DNA from: Achatina immaculata
Taxonomy: Eukaryota > Mollusca > Gastropoda > Stylommatophora > Achatinidae
Direction of reading: 5' to 3'
DNA length: 64,000 bases
NCBI GenBank assembly: GCA_009760885.1
Contig: CM019697.1
Location: 26,686,210-26,750,209, forward strand
The notes beneath the pieces were generated by a model. The model did not search any database. It saw nothing but the letters and a program-made list of their open reading frames with translations, and had not been told where the DNA came from. Below are positions 22,884-34,834 of the stretch, piece by piece; position 1 is the stretch's first letter; every line of letters begins with the position of its first letter. The translations under genes were made by a program, and so were the position numbers.

Positions 22884-23972
22884 ACTCTCTCTCTTTCTCT
22901 CTGAACCTTAAGTGCCCAGGGCACATGGGGCTTCCGCAAGGGTTTTCCACAAATGCCTGTCCTTCACCTTTTTTTCTGCTCTTGCCCAGGTGAGCCCTCT
23001 ATTGCTCAACATCCTTTCTGTTGTTCTTCTCCATGTCTCTTTTGGTCTACCCTTACTTCTGCTCCCCTGTGGTGTCCATCTTAGTGCTATTTTTGGTAGT
23101 GAGTTGTCAGTCATTCGGAGCACATGTCCCAACCATCGCCAGCGTCTTTCCTCAATAATTGTTGTCAGTAGTTTCATCTGCATTTCTGCTAATAAGATGT
23201 TATTTCTTATGGTGTTTGGCCAAAATATTTTTCTAATTCTTCGTAAACATTTAGTCTGGAAAGAATTCAACTTGTTTTCTATGGTTTTGGTGATTTTCCA
23301 GAATTCACTTCCATAGAGTAGTACACTTAGAACATTACTCTTAAATATCCTGATTTTCATATTTATGCTTAGTTTTTTTTTATTTCCATATAGTCTGCAG
23401 CATTGCAAAAGCCTGGTTTGCTCTAGTAAGTCTGCTGTTGATGTCCTCTGTGCTTTCTCCATTTTCTACTACTCTGCTGCCAAGGAATACAAATTCGTTG
23501 ACCTCCTCCACTAACTTGTTATCTACTCTGAGTACATTTCTGTTGTTCACATTTTGCTTCATTAACTTTGTCTTTCCTACGTTGATCTTTAGTCCTATGT
23601 TGTTTGCATTCTGAGTTAGCTTGTTTATTTTATCTTGCATATCTTTGTGACTGCTTGATAATAGACAAATGTCGTCCGCAAAGTCAAGGTCCTCCAGCAC
23701 TGTGTCAAGGGTCCATTGTAATCCTCTGCGTTTGTCTGATGTTGCCTCCTTCATTAACCAGTCTACTGCCAAGATAAATAATGTTGGTGATAGTACACAT
23801 CCCTGTTTCACTCCTGTTTGTACCCTAAAGCTGCTGGAGGTATATTCTCCACAGATAACTTTGCACTGAAAACCCTCGTATAGGGTTTTGATTACATTAA
23901 CTATTTTATGAGGGAGGCCATGCCATCTTAGGATTTTCCACAGTGCATCTCTGTTAACACTGTCAAAGCTTT
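22884..23972 (-). pseudogene. RTE-like LINE (third type), nested in the ESEYKDLQELLDIVV array
   Basis: Minus-strand frames: 23811-23380 KQGCVLSPTLFILAVDWLMK, LEDLDFADDICLLSSSHKDM (intact FADD), GLKINVGKTKLMK, VNEFVFLGS; then 23462-22908 RIFKSNVLSVLLYGSEFW, CLRRIRKIFWP, RRWRWLGHVLRMTD, SKGRPKETWRRTTERML, ending EAPCALGT. The 5' edge at about 23972 starts abruptly with DFEKA, the beginning of the RT Asp motif, so the insert is 5'-truncated. The frame break near 23420 and many stops make it dead. The short piece at 2350-2411 is the same family. Confidence 0.87.
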
Positions 23973-23977
23973 CTCAA

Positions 23978-24655
23978 AATCACTTTCTGCTACTACTATA
24001 TCTAGCAGTTCTTGTAAATCTTTATATTCACTTTCTGCTACTACTATATCTAGCAGTTCTTGCAGATCTTTATATTCACTTTCTGCTACTACTATATCTA
24101 GCAGTTCTTGTAGATCTTTATATTCACTTTCTGCTACTACTATATCTAGCAGTTCTTGTAGATCTTTATATTCACTTTCTGCTACTACTATATCTAGCAG
24201 TTCTTGCAGATCATTATATTTACTTTCTGCTACTACTACTATATTTAACAATTCTTGTAGATCTTTATATTCACTTTCTGCTATAACATCTATGTCTAGC
24301 AGTTCTTGTAGATCTTTATATTCACTTTCTGCTACTACTACTATATCTCGCAGTTCTTGTAGATCTTTATATTCACTTTCTGCTGCTACTACTATATCTA
24401 ACAATTCTTATAGATCTTTATATTCACTTTCTTCTAGTATTATATCTGGCAGTTCTTGTAGATCTTTATATTTACTTTCTGCTACTACTATATCTAGCAG
24501 TTCTTGTAGATCTTTATATCTACTTTCTACTACTATTATATCTAGCAGTTCTTGTAGATCTTTATATTCACTTTCTGCTACTACTATATCTAGCAGTTCT
24601 TGTTGATATTCACTTTCTGCTACTGCTATATCTAGCAGTTCTTGTAGATCTTTTT
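23978..24655. repeat. 45-51-bp RTE-derived minisatellite (part 2)
   Basis: Same unit as 22380-22880, about 14 copies. The minus frame 24404-23928 stays open through about nine units, then runs into the nested LINE. Unit length variation comes from extra tac triplets. Confidence 0.93.
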
Positions 24656-24657
24656 CA

Positions 24658-26258
24658 TTGTTCTAAAACTGTTCTAGATATAGTCCACATCCTTGTCTTA
24701 TTCTCTCTTAATATTATTACTTTAGAGAGAAAACTGTTCTGGGTATAGTCCACATCCTTGTCTTACTCTCTCATAATATTATCACTTTAGAGAGAAAACT
24801 GTTTTGGGTATAGTCCACATCCTTCTTTTACTCTCTCATAATATTATTACTTTAGAGAGAAAACAGTTCTAGGTATAGTCCACATCCTTGTCTTATTCTA
24901 TCTTAATATTATTACTTTAGCGAGAAAACTGTTCTGGGTATAGTCCACATCCTTGTCTTACTCTCTCATAATATTATCACTTTAGAGAGAAAACTGTTTT
25001 GGGTATAGTCCACATCCTTCTTTTACTCTCTCATAATATTATCACTTTAGAGAGAAAACAGTTCTGGATATAGTCCACATCCTTGTCTTACTCTCTCATA
25101 ATATTATCACTTTAGAGAGAAAACAGTTCTAGGTATAGTCCACATCTTGTCTTACTCTCTCATAATATTATCACTTTAGAGAGAAAACATTTCTAGGTAT
25201 AGTCAACATCCTTGTCTTACTCGCTTATAATATTATCACTTTAGAGAGAAAACATTTCTAGGTATAGTCCACATCCTTGTCTTATTCTCTCATAATATTA
25301 TCACTTTAGAGAGAAAACAGTTCTGGGTATAGTCCACATCCTTGTCTTATTCTCTCATAATATTATCACTTTAGAGAGAAATTGTTCTAGGTATAGTCCA
25401 CATCCTTGTCTTATTCTCTCATAATATTATCACTTTAGAGAGAAAACAGTTCTAGGTATAGTCCACATCTTGTCTTATTCTCTCATAATATTATCACTTT
25501 AGAGAGAAAACAGTTCTAGGTATAGTCAACATCTTGTCTTATTCTCTCATAATATTATCACTTTAGAGAGAAAACAGTTCTAGGTATAGTCCACATCCTT
25601 GTCTTATTCTCTCATAATATTATCACTTTAGAGAGAAAACAGTTCTAGGTATAGTCCACATCCTTGTCTTATTCTCTCATAATATTATCACTTTAGAGAG
25701 AAAACAGTTCTAGGTATAGTCCACATTCTTGTCTTATTCTCTCATAATATTATCACTTTAGAGAGAAAACAGTTCTAGGTATAGTCCACATTCTTGTCTT
25801 ATTCTCTCATAATATTATCACTTTAGAGAGAAAACAGTTCTAGGTATAGTCCACATCTTGTCTTATTCTCTCATAATATTATCACTTTAGAGAGAAAACA
25901 GTTCTAGGTATAGTCCACATCCTTGTCTTATTCTCTCATAATATTATCACTTTAGAGAGAAAACAGTTCTAGGTATAGTCCACATCCTTGTCTTATTCTC
26001 TCATAATATTATCACTTTAGAGAGAAAACAGTTCTAGGTATAGTCCACATCTTGTCATACTCTCTCATAATATTATCACTTTAGAGAGAAAGCAGTTCTA
26101 GGTATAGTCCACATCCTTGTCTTACTCTCTCATAATATTATCACTTTAGAGAGAAAACAGTTCTAGGTATAGTCCACATCCTTGTCTTACTCTCTCATAA
26201 TATTATCACTTTATAGAGAAAGCAGTTCTAGGTATAGTCCACATCCTTGTCTTACTCC
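24658..26258. repeat. About 60-bp minisatellite made from the RT motif-B region of RTE copy 2, about 26 copies
   Basis: The unit contains ggtatagtccacatccttgt, cttattctctcataatatta and tcactttagagagaaaacag. Minus-strand translation gives RQGCGLYPE then FSL-stop-SDNIMRE, recognisably the RTE segment RQGCVLSPDLFSLYNENIMR (see 18550-18605). The unit is not a multiple of 3 and carries a stop, so it is not coding. Copies are very alike, so expansion is recent. Confidence 0.93.
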
Positions 26259-26570
26259 CTTCTTTATGCTGTGAAATTTGCCTACTTTGTTGTTTATCTA
26301 GATGGTTGATTTTTGGTTCCATTATATATTTTTTATTATTCTTAGATCTGTGCCATCAGTGTGTATGTCTTCCAGTATCTTCATCACTTCCTCCTGTTTT
26401 AGCTTGTCAATTGCTTCGATGCAGTCAGTAAAACATAAGTATATATCTTTTTGTAGCTCTTTCTGTTAGTGTTCTCAGTGCATATATATAGCATTTTGTG
26501 TTCCTTTGCCTTCAGGAAAGCCACACTGTTCATCTCCTATCTCTACTTTAACTTTTTGTTTCATCCTTCT
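26259..26570 (-). pseudogene. RTE copy 2: RT fingers and Asp motif region
   Basis: Minus strand: VEIGDEQCGFPEGKGTQNAI, YALRTLTER, then FTDCIEAIDKLKQEEVMKIL and EDIHTDGTDLRIIKNI, the block that precedes RQGC in this RTE family (compare plus strand 18398-18480, MLEDINIDGKDLKLIKNIYW). IEAID stands where YTKAFD would be, so the catalytic Asp region is damaged. Most 5' recognisable part of this copy. Confidence 0.82.
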
Positions 26571-26689
26571 ACCATACTTCTCCACCCCCACCATATTCCC
26601 CAACCATACTCTCCTCCATGTTCATGAAACAGGCTGTTTTTTTAATGTCAGAAAGGTCAAGGTTACATCCCAGCATCAAAGTATGAAAT

Positions 26690-27290
26690 TAGAACTCAAT
26701 ATTTTCCAAGTTTTCATTTTTAGTTTAGTCTGTAAGATGTTACACTTTTTTATTTGTTTAGTCTGTGAGATTTACCAATTTTTTATTTGATTAGTCTGTG
26801 AGATTTAACACTTTTTTTATTTGATTAGTCTGTGAGATTTAACACTTTTTTTTTTTGATTAGTCTGTGAGATTTAACACTTTTTTTATTTGATTAGTCTG
26901 TGAGATTTAACAACTTTTTTACTTGTTTAGTCTGAAAGATGTAACACTTTTTTATTTGTTTAGTCTGTGAGATCTAACATTTTTTTTATTTGTTTAGTCT
27001 GTAAGATGTAACACTTTTTTACTTGATTAGTCTGTAAGATGTAACACTTTTTTAATTTGCTTAGTCTGTAAGATGTAACACTTTTTTATTTGTTTAGTCT
27101 GTAAGATGTAATACTTTTTTATTTGTTTAGTCTGTAAGATGTAATACTTTTTTATTTGTTTAGTCTGTAAGATGTAACACTTTTTATTTGTTTAGTCTGT
27201 AAGATGTAACACTTTTTTATTTGTTTAGTCTGTGAAATTTAGCAATCTTTTTATTTGTTTAGTCTATGAGATGAAACAATTTTTTTCTGC
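26690..27290. repeat. AT-rich minisatellite, about 33-bp unit, about 18 copies
   Basis: The unit starts agtctgtaagatgtaacact and ends tttttatttgttt. T-run length differs from unit to unit. Confidence 0.93.
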
Positions 27291-27374
27291 TGTCTAAAAT
27301 TCAAAATTTAATATTGACAAAAGTATTTCAATATGGCTGTGTAATCTTGAACTCCAATATTTCATTTTCCTTTC

Positions 27375-27575
27375 TCCATGTTGTCTCACCACTGATTCTC
27401 CATGTTGTTTCATCATTCACTCTCTATGTTGTCTCATCATTCACTCTCCATGTTGTCTCATCATTCACTCTCCATGTTGTCTCATCATTCATTCTCCAGG
27501 CCTCCTCATCATTCATTCGCTGTATTGTCTCATCATTCACTCTCCATGCTGTCTCATCATTCATTTTCTATGTTG
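27375..27575. repeat. Minisatellite, 24-bp unit, about 8 copies
   Basis: The unit starts tgttgtctcatcattcactc and ends tcca. Frames of eight-residue repeats are artefacts of the period. Confidence 0.93.
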
Positions 27576-27704
27576 TATCAGAGAGTTCCAGATATTATCA
27601 CTCACATAAAACATGGAAAACATCAGTCTCATTTTTGTGACCATTAAAATGTTTCACGTGTCCTCTGTCATGTTTGGTCTGCACATTCGAGTTCAGAACA
27701 GCGG

Positions 27705-30700
27705 ATGAAGTATCCATGCATCTGTGGCAGGAAATTTAACACTCAACGTGCATGAAGATACACAGAACGAAGAAGGGATGTGGTGGTTCCTTGCTGCCCA
27801 ATACTCAACAGTGCACTGTGATGCCAGTCTCAGATAAGACATTAGAAGATCTCTGTCAGGATATAATCCACAGTACAGAGAATATTCAGGTTGAGTCAGG
27901 CAGCAGGGAGACAATGCAGCCCTCCGACGAGACCAGAGACAAGATTAACTTTCCTCCAGCAAGTGCCAAAAGCATATGGGAAAACCTGGACGCAGGATTA
28001 TGCAAAGAACTGGACAAACAGCTAAGAGGAAAAAACCTGGAGCAAAAGCTGGAAGCATTTGGTAACATCATATATCTTCACTGCCACAAAGAGTTTGGAA
28101 CCAAACAGACAAAAAGAGAAAAAGTGACACCAAGAAAGTCCAGAAGACAGAGGAAAATAGAAGCAATAAGACAGTAGAAGAACCACGCCCGGAAAATGTT
28201 CAAGAAGGCATATAAATCAGAAAACGAAGGACTAAAACAGGTTTGGCAATATCTAAAATCCCAGCACAAATCCCTTTGCAGAGCTGAAAGACTATGTAAA
28301 AGGAAGAGGGAAACAAGATATGCAAGAGAGAAGATCTACAGAGATCCCTTCGGATTTGCCAAGCAGTTATTTGAACAGCCAAAATCAGGTACGCTGAAAG
28401 CAGGTAAAGGAGGTGGTCGAGGAACATTTGAGCAAGACATACTCTGATAAAAATCAGCATACACCTCTCAAGTAAATGAAAGGTCTAGTGTAGCCCTGTG
28501 CAGTCGGTAGCAAATTCAAATGCAGCCCACCAACCTTACAAGAAGTAGAGAGCGTTGTAAGGAAAGCTAAAGGCAAGTCAGCACCAGGCCCAAATGGCGT
28601 TCCTTACATACTATACAAAAGATGCCCTGAAGTACTAAAGAAGCTTCATAAACCCCTACGAACAGCATGGACCAAAGGAGTCATATGTAAAGAATGGAAA
28701 AAGGCTAACGGAGTATACATCCCAAAGGAGCAGAATTCCACTGAAATCAACCAGTTCAGGCCGATCTCACTTCTGAATGTGGAAGGAAATATATTCTTCT
28801 CTGTGATGGCAAAAAGACTAACAACATACCTCCTAGATAATGGTTACGTTGATACATCCGTGCAGAAGGGAGGAATTCCAGGTTTCCCAGGATGTCTCGA
28901 GCATGCATCAATGATTTGGGAAGCTATTCAGCAGGCAAAATCTGGAAAGCAAGATCTACAGGTGATATGGCTTGACCTTGCCAATGCGTATGGCTCAGTA
29001 CCGCACTAGATGATATGGCTAGCACTAGACATGTATCATGTGCCAAAAGAAATCACAAATATGCTGAAAAGGTACTTCACAGGGTTCCTCATGAGGTTTG
29101 GAACATCAGGATATACTACAAGATGGATCGAGCTCCAGGTAGGAATTGCAATGGGCTGTACAATATCTCCCATACTGTTCGTACTAGCCATGCAAGTAAT
29201 CCTGAGAGCAGCAGAAGGAGCAGCAGAAGGCCCAAGATTCAGAAATGGATGTCAAATGCCACCACTAAAAGCGTTCATGGATGACACAACAGTAATAACA
29301 ACCAGTGAAGAACAGGCATGAAAGATATTAGAGCGTTTGGACAGCCTTATCATATGGTGCTGTATGAGCTTCAAGCCAAAGAAGTCAAGAAGCCTGTCAC
29401 TCATGAAAGGAGAAGTGATAGAAAGATCGTACACAGTGGCAAATCAAATAATCCCAACTGTAGGGGAAGAGCCAGTGAAGAGCCTTGGCAGAGTATATGA
29501 TGCATCCATGAAGGACTCAAGTGCTGTGAAGCAGGTTATAGAAATGGCGCAGAATGGACTGAGCATCATAGACAAAAGCAGGCTACTGGGTAAGTTCAAA
29601 ATATGGTGCCTCCAGTTCATGCTGATTCCAAAGCTGATGTGGCCACTACTCATTTACGAAGTAAGTACTAGCACAGTAGAGGCAGTCGAAAGAAAGATAA
29701 ATAAATCCATAAGAAAGTGGTTGGGCGTACCACCAGGATTAACTGATGTAGCGGTATACTGCAAGAAGAGTAAACTGCAGCTGCCATTCAAATCTGTGGT
29801 TGAAGAATACAAGGTAGGAAAAACAAGACTTGCAATGATGCTACAAGAATCTACAGATCCGGTGGTACAAGAAGTGCAGCCAACACTTAAAACTGGACGA
29901 AAATGGAAAGTAGGTGAGGAAGTGACCGCAGCCAGGGAAACGCAGGAGCTGAAAGAAGTAATAGGGTACACCCAGACCAACAGAAGGGGATTTGGTCATG
30001 GCGAAATCAAATGGTGGTCAAAGGCCTCCTGCAAGGAAAGAAGGGATATGATCATCAGTGAAGTAAGGAATTCAAAGGATGACAAGCAGGTCCAGAAGGT
30101 AGTCCAACAATCACAACAAGGGTAATGGACAACGTGGGAGGAAGTCCTGCAGAGATCACTAACATGGAATGACATCTGGAAAATGGCACCCTTGAGACTC
30201 AGCTACATCATCAGAGCTACTTATGACCTTCTGCCTACAGGCTCCAACCTATAAAAATGGGGTGTATCAGAAGATACAAAGTGCCCTCTCTGCAACGAAA
30301 GGCAAACATTGGAACATGTGCTGTCAGCATGTAGATTGTCTTTAGGGCAAGGACGGTACACCTGGCGGCACAACAGAGTGTTGCAGGAACTAGTAGCCAT
30401 CGTAGACAGGGCAAAAGATAAAGCAAATAACAGCAAAAGAGTTGAGGTCCCACATAAATACTTCATGGTTGCTGGTTCGACATCAAATATTGAAATCAGG
30501 GACATTCCCTTACCATCACTGCTAGATGGTACAAATGACTGGGATGTGATAGCGGACCTTCCAGGAAGAAGAGAATACCCGACTGCCATCAAGAACACAA
30601 GAATGCGACAGGACATTGTAGTGTACTCCACAGAAAAACAGGAATTAACAATGATCGAGCTTACGGTCCCGTACGAAACTAGAATAGAGGAACAGCATTT

Positions 30701-30923
30701 ATTCAAATTGGAGAAGTACAATGATCTGGTCAAGCAACTGAGGCAGGGGGCAGGAGTCAGGGCAAAGGTGATAGTTGTAGAAGTGGGAGAGAGAGGATTC
30801 GTAGCAACATCAGCATATGACCTATGTAAGCAACTGGGCATAAAGAGACAAGCAAGAGCAAGGGCATTGAGAAGCCTTTCAGAAACAGCAGAAAAGGCCT
30901 CATGCTGGCTGCAGAGTATGTGA
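27705..30923 (+). pseudogene. R2-superclade non-LTR retrotransposon ORF, nearly full length, broken
   Basis: Domains in order on the plus strand. N-terminal zinc finger: CICGRKFNTQRA, then after a 1-base loss MKIHRTKKGC. Basic region 28140-28330 with KRKRETRYAREKIYRDPFGF. RT from about 28530: SAPGPNGVPY, FRPISLLNVEGN, WLDLANAYGSVPH, GIAMGCTISPILFVLAM, FMDD (29274-29285; FADD/YADD is more usual). Thumb: SFKPKKSRSLSLMKG, KIWCLQFMLIPKLMWPLLIY. CCHC knuckle CPLCNERQTLEHVLSAC (30282-30332). Restriction-like endonuclease: RQDIVVY, 14 residues from Asp to the Glu of MIELTVPYE, then KLEKYNDLV. Breaks: 1-base loss near 27752, stop at 28175, frameshift near 28400, in-frame stops at 29007, 29319, 30123 and 30252. 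From 28500 on one frame is kept, so decay is modest. Such elements nick a target site and prime reverse transcription there. The exact clade (R2, Hero, NeSL or other) is not assigned. Confidence 0.88.
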
Positions 30924-30970
30924 AACAAGCATTGGGAACATAAGTAATTTCATGTGCCACAACCAATACC

Positions 30971-31055
30971 AGTCCTCCGTAGCTAAATCGCTAAAGACGC
31001 ACTGTAAAGGTACAGTGCCAACTGGAAGAGCATGGGTTCAATCCCGGGACCGGGA
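30971..31055 (+). mobile_element. tRNA-like sequence (A and B boxes) 3' of the R2-type element
   Basis: A box TAGCTAAATCG at 30979-30989 fits TRGYNNARNNG, and B box GGTTCAATCCC at 31035-31045 fits GGTTCRANNCC, 45 bp apart. A-rich sequence follows (gggaaaaaaaatc). It could be a SINE head inserted into the 3'UTR or a tRNA-like 3' region of the element itself. A true tRNA gene is unlikely: the acceptor ends do not pair well. Confidence 0.65.
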
Positions 31056-31486
31056 AAAAAAATCAACAACTCACAAGACCTCTGGGAGTCATGACCATGA
31101 GGGGCCCACCCCCCTTAGAGTGTCAGGAGTTTAATAGGGCCGAAACACTTGTCTGAGGGGGGGGGTACTTCCTCTGATGATCTGAAGGAGTTGTGGTGTT
31201 GTTCCGCTCTCTACGGTAGAGAGTTTCCTGCATACATATAGTCTGGACGTGATTTTTGTTTCCAGTGAATTTTGTTCGCCTTGTTGTTAACTGTCAATGA
31301 GTCAAACACTGAATATAGCAATGAACAAATTTTACAAGATTCACACACAGTAACAAATTTTATCTGATGATAACATCAGAGTATAACAATGAACAAGTTT
31401 TATTTTTAAAAGATGAAGAGCTGGACTGATAACATTCTGTTCCTCATATCTCAACTATCATCCTGCTGCATGTACCGCCTTACATC
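31056..31486 (+). other. Probable 3' flank of the R2-type element, then unique sequence
   Basis: 31100-31200 holds gggcccaccccccttagagt and a G run (gggggggggtacttcctc). No tail or target duplication could be fixed. 31240-31486 shows short aacaaatttta-type repeats only. Confidence 0.4.
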
Positions 31487-32030
31487 TTACATCCTTCCCG
31501 TGCAGTTAAACGTCACAAAGGGATTTTATGCCCACTAAACTGGCTTCTCTTAACAAAGTCCTCTTTAGAGTTTCATGCAGTCGACCTCTTTTTCTTCGGC
31601 CTGTTGTGCTCCACTTGACAGCTTGTTTTGGTATTCTCTGATTGTTTCTTCTCATCACATGACATATATATGTCCATCTTCTTTTTCTGATCACCTATGA
31701 GACAGGTTGTTGTTTGCACATCTGTCTTATCTCTGCATTGTTGGTGAATTCGTTCCACTTTATACCAAGTATTTTCCTTAGGAATTTGTTTTCAGAAGAG
31801 TCTAATTTCTTGTCTATTTCTTTATTTGATTTCCAGCTTTTGCATGCATAAATGAGGGTGGATATTACATTTGAATTGAATAGCCTTAACTTGGTTGTTG
31901 TGTTTATAACTTGTGAATTCCGTATGTTCTCAAGAGTTTTGAAGGACAATGCTGCTTTTGCAATTCTAACTTCCTTTCTGGTGTCACTATCCTGGTCTAT
32001 GTAGCTGCCAAGGTATGCAAATTGGTTACA
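31487..32030 (-). pseudogene. RTE-clade LINE 3' end (same family as copy 1)
   Basis: Minus strand: SFKTLENIRNSQVINTTTKL, LRLFNSNVISTLIYACKSWK, IDKKLDSSENKFLRKILGIK, then after a frameshift KRRWTYICHVMRRNNQRI and GRRKRGRLHETLKRTLL. Nucleotide similarity to 15930-16480 is obvious by eye, including the 3'UTR (gttaaacgtcaca). 5'-truncated. Confidence 0.85.
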
Positions 32031-33065
32031 ACTGAACTACACATTACTACACTGTACTACTACACACATAATAACTGTGAATCAGTTTAAAATGACCTCA
32101 CTTTACCTATTCCGTATCCTCACAAAGTCAGCAAAGAGAAGTTACTAAATACAAAGTTTATGTTCTCCTTCAAAAACAATAATCATTGTTACAACGTTAA
32201 TCTGTATGAACAGAATTACTGCAACCATAATATTGATGCATACATGCATAATGTTAGTGATATCCTACAGTAAGGTGACAGGAAATTGTGGATATCTGCT
32301 TATATCTGACATCAGTGTGCTTATAGCTGATATCAGCTTACTTATAGCTGATATTAGCTTGTTTATAGCTAATATCAGTGTGCTTGTAGCTGATATCAGT
32401 GTGCTTATAACTGATAACATTTGCTAGTCAAAGTGTTTTAAGTCATAAGAAATTACTGAATGTGTGTTCTGTAAATGATAGGGGAGGGTGTTTGAAAGGG
32501 GCTCAGTAGAGTAAGCGTGCTTTCTGTTTTGAAGGTCGAGTCTAGGTCACATGTAAATGATAAGAATTTTCTTTGTCTTCTGTTTTATTATTATTATCCT
32601 TATATCTATAGGTAAGTCTTTTTGCACTAACAACATTAGCTATTTCAAGTGTCACAGGTGAGATTAACAAGCATCAATACAAGAAGATATGTCTCAAGTA
32701 TTTCATGGTGTACATGGAGAAAAGCAACAGTTAAGACATTTTCCAGTTATTATGAATATTACCTGTGTACCGTAAAATTTATTTGGGCAATAGCTCATTG
32801 ACAGTCATAGACGATTAGAAAAGCAAAGGCAGATAGCAAACATGTTATGAAAATAAGTCATGATTCTCTCAACATTACTATCATCATGAAATCACTTGTC
32901 AACAACAATAACTACACCAAGAACAACAAAAAATAGACAATTCTGCAATGCCAACAGTAACTGAATTCATTACAGACACAGAAGCAGAACCACAAATTAT
33001 GTACACAAGAGAATCTAATTCTGTGTTATTTTATGTACAAAATAAAAATCAAGAATCTCAGTGAG
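32031..33065. other. Unique AT-rich stretch with a short 22-24-bp repeat
   Basis: Mostly non-repetitive. At 32290-32425 about five diverged copies of gcttatagctgatatcagtg occur. No exon with plausible splice sites was seen. Confidence 0.5.
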
Positions 33066-33069
33066 ACTA

Positions 33070-34312
33070 TCTACCTACTGGAAGTTGGTTGGTCACCTAT
33101 ATACTGGAAGTTGGTTGGTCACCTACATACTGGAAGTTGGTTGGTCACCTGCATACTGGAAGTTGGTTGGTCACCTACATACTAGAATTTGGTTGGTCAC
33201 CTACGTACTGGAAGTTGATTTGTCACCTACATATTACAAGTTGATTAATAACCTACATACTGGAAGTTGGTTTGTCACCTACATACTGGAATTTGGTTGG
33301 TCACCTGCATACTGGAATTTGGTTGGTCACCTACGTACTGGAATTTGGTTGGTTACCTACGTACTGGAAGTTGATTTGTCACCTTCATACTGGAAGTTGG
33401 TTTGTCCTCTACATACTGGAAGTTGGTTTGTCACATTCATACTAGAAATTGGTTTGTCACCTGCATACTGGAAGTTGGTTTGTCACTTACATACTAGAAG
33501 TTGGTTTGTCACCTACATACTAGAAGTTGGTTGCTCACCTACATGCTAGAAGTTGGTTTGTCCCCTACATATTACAAGTTGATTGGTCACCTACATACTG
33601 GAAGTTGGTTTGTCACCTACATACTAGAAGTTGGTTGCTCACCTACATACTAGATGTTGGTTTGTCCCCTACATATTACAAGTTGATTGGTCACCTACAT
33701 ACTGGAAGTTGGTTTGTCACCTACATACTGGAATTTGGTTGGTCACCTGCATACTGGAATTTGGTTTGTCACCTTCATACTGGAAGTTGGTTTGTTCTCT
33801 ACATACTGGAAGTTGGTTTGTCACATTCATACTAGAAATTTGTTTGTCATCTACATACTGGAAGTTGGTTTGTCACTTACATACTAGAAATTGGTTTGTC
33901 ACTTACATACTAGAAGTTGGTTTGTCACCTACATACTAGAAGTTAGTTTGTCACTTATATACTAGAAGTTGGTTTGTCACCTACATACTGGAAGTTGGTT
34001 TGTCACCTACATACTAGAAGTTGGTTGCTCAGCTACATACTAGAAGTTGGTTTGTCACCTACATACTAGAAGTTGGTTGCTCAGCTACATACTAGAAGTT
34101 GGTTGCTCAGCTACATACTAGAAGTTGGTTTGTCACCTACATACTAGAAGTTGGTTGCTCACCTACATACTAGAAGTTGGTTTGTCACCTACATACTAGA
34201 AGTTGGTTTGTCACCTACATACTGGAAGTTGGTTGCTTACCTACATACTAGAAGTTGGTTGCTTACCTACATACTAGAAGTTGGTTTGTCACCTTCATAC
34301 TGGAAGTTGATT
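33070..34312. repeat. Minisatellite, 26-bp unit, about 47 copies
   Basis: The unit starts gtcacctacatactggaagt and ends tggttt. A block of about 16 units with the same variant order recurs (compare 33280-33520 with 33720-33900), a higher-order duplication. The 26-bp period cycles frames, giving W/Y/H-rich pseudo-ORFs. Confidence 0.95.
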
Positions 34313-34384
34313 TTTCAAAACCAAAAATGAATAAGACAGGCATTTTAAAAGTTTGTATATATCCCTCAAGCACACAAAATCAAG

Positions 34385-34715
34385 ATGTATCACACATAGC
34401 AAATGTACAAGAAAATCAAGTATCACTCACAGCAAATGTACAAGAAAATCAAGTATCACTCACAGCAAATGTACAAGAAAATCAAGTATCACTCACAGCA
34501 AATGTACAAGAAAATCAAGTATCACTCACAGCAAATGTACAAGAAAATCAAGTATCACTCACAGCAAATGTACAAGAAAATCAAGTATCACTCACAGCAA
34601 ATGTACAAGAAAATCAAGTATCACTCACAGCAAATGTACAAGAAAATCAAGTATCACTCACAGCAAATGTACAAGAAAATCAAGTATCACTCACAACAAA
34701 TGTACATGGAAACCA
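34385..34715. repeat. Minisatellite, 33-bp unit, 10 copies
   Basis: The unit starts gcaaatgtacaagaaaatca and ends agtatcactcaca. Units are almost identical. All three plus frames are open, including an ANVQENQVSLT repeat; there is no splice or start context, so it is not called coding. Confidence 0.95.
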
Positions 34716-34834
34716 TCTACTGCACACAGCAATAGTACAGGAACTATGTGTCACACGAAGCACTGGATGACAAAATTCTCAACAACTGAAACCTTACAAG
34801 GAAAAATGTTAATAAGAGTAAAACCAAACTAATG

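Noticed and set aside
34255..34832. ANVQENQVSLT-type 171-codon frame
   Set aside because: The 33-bp unit is open in all three frames; no flanking gene signals.
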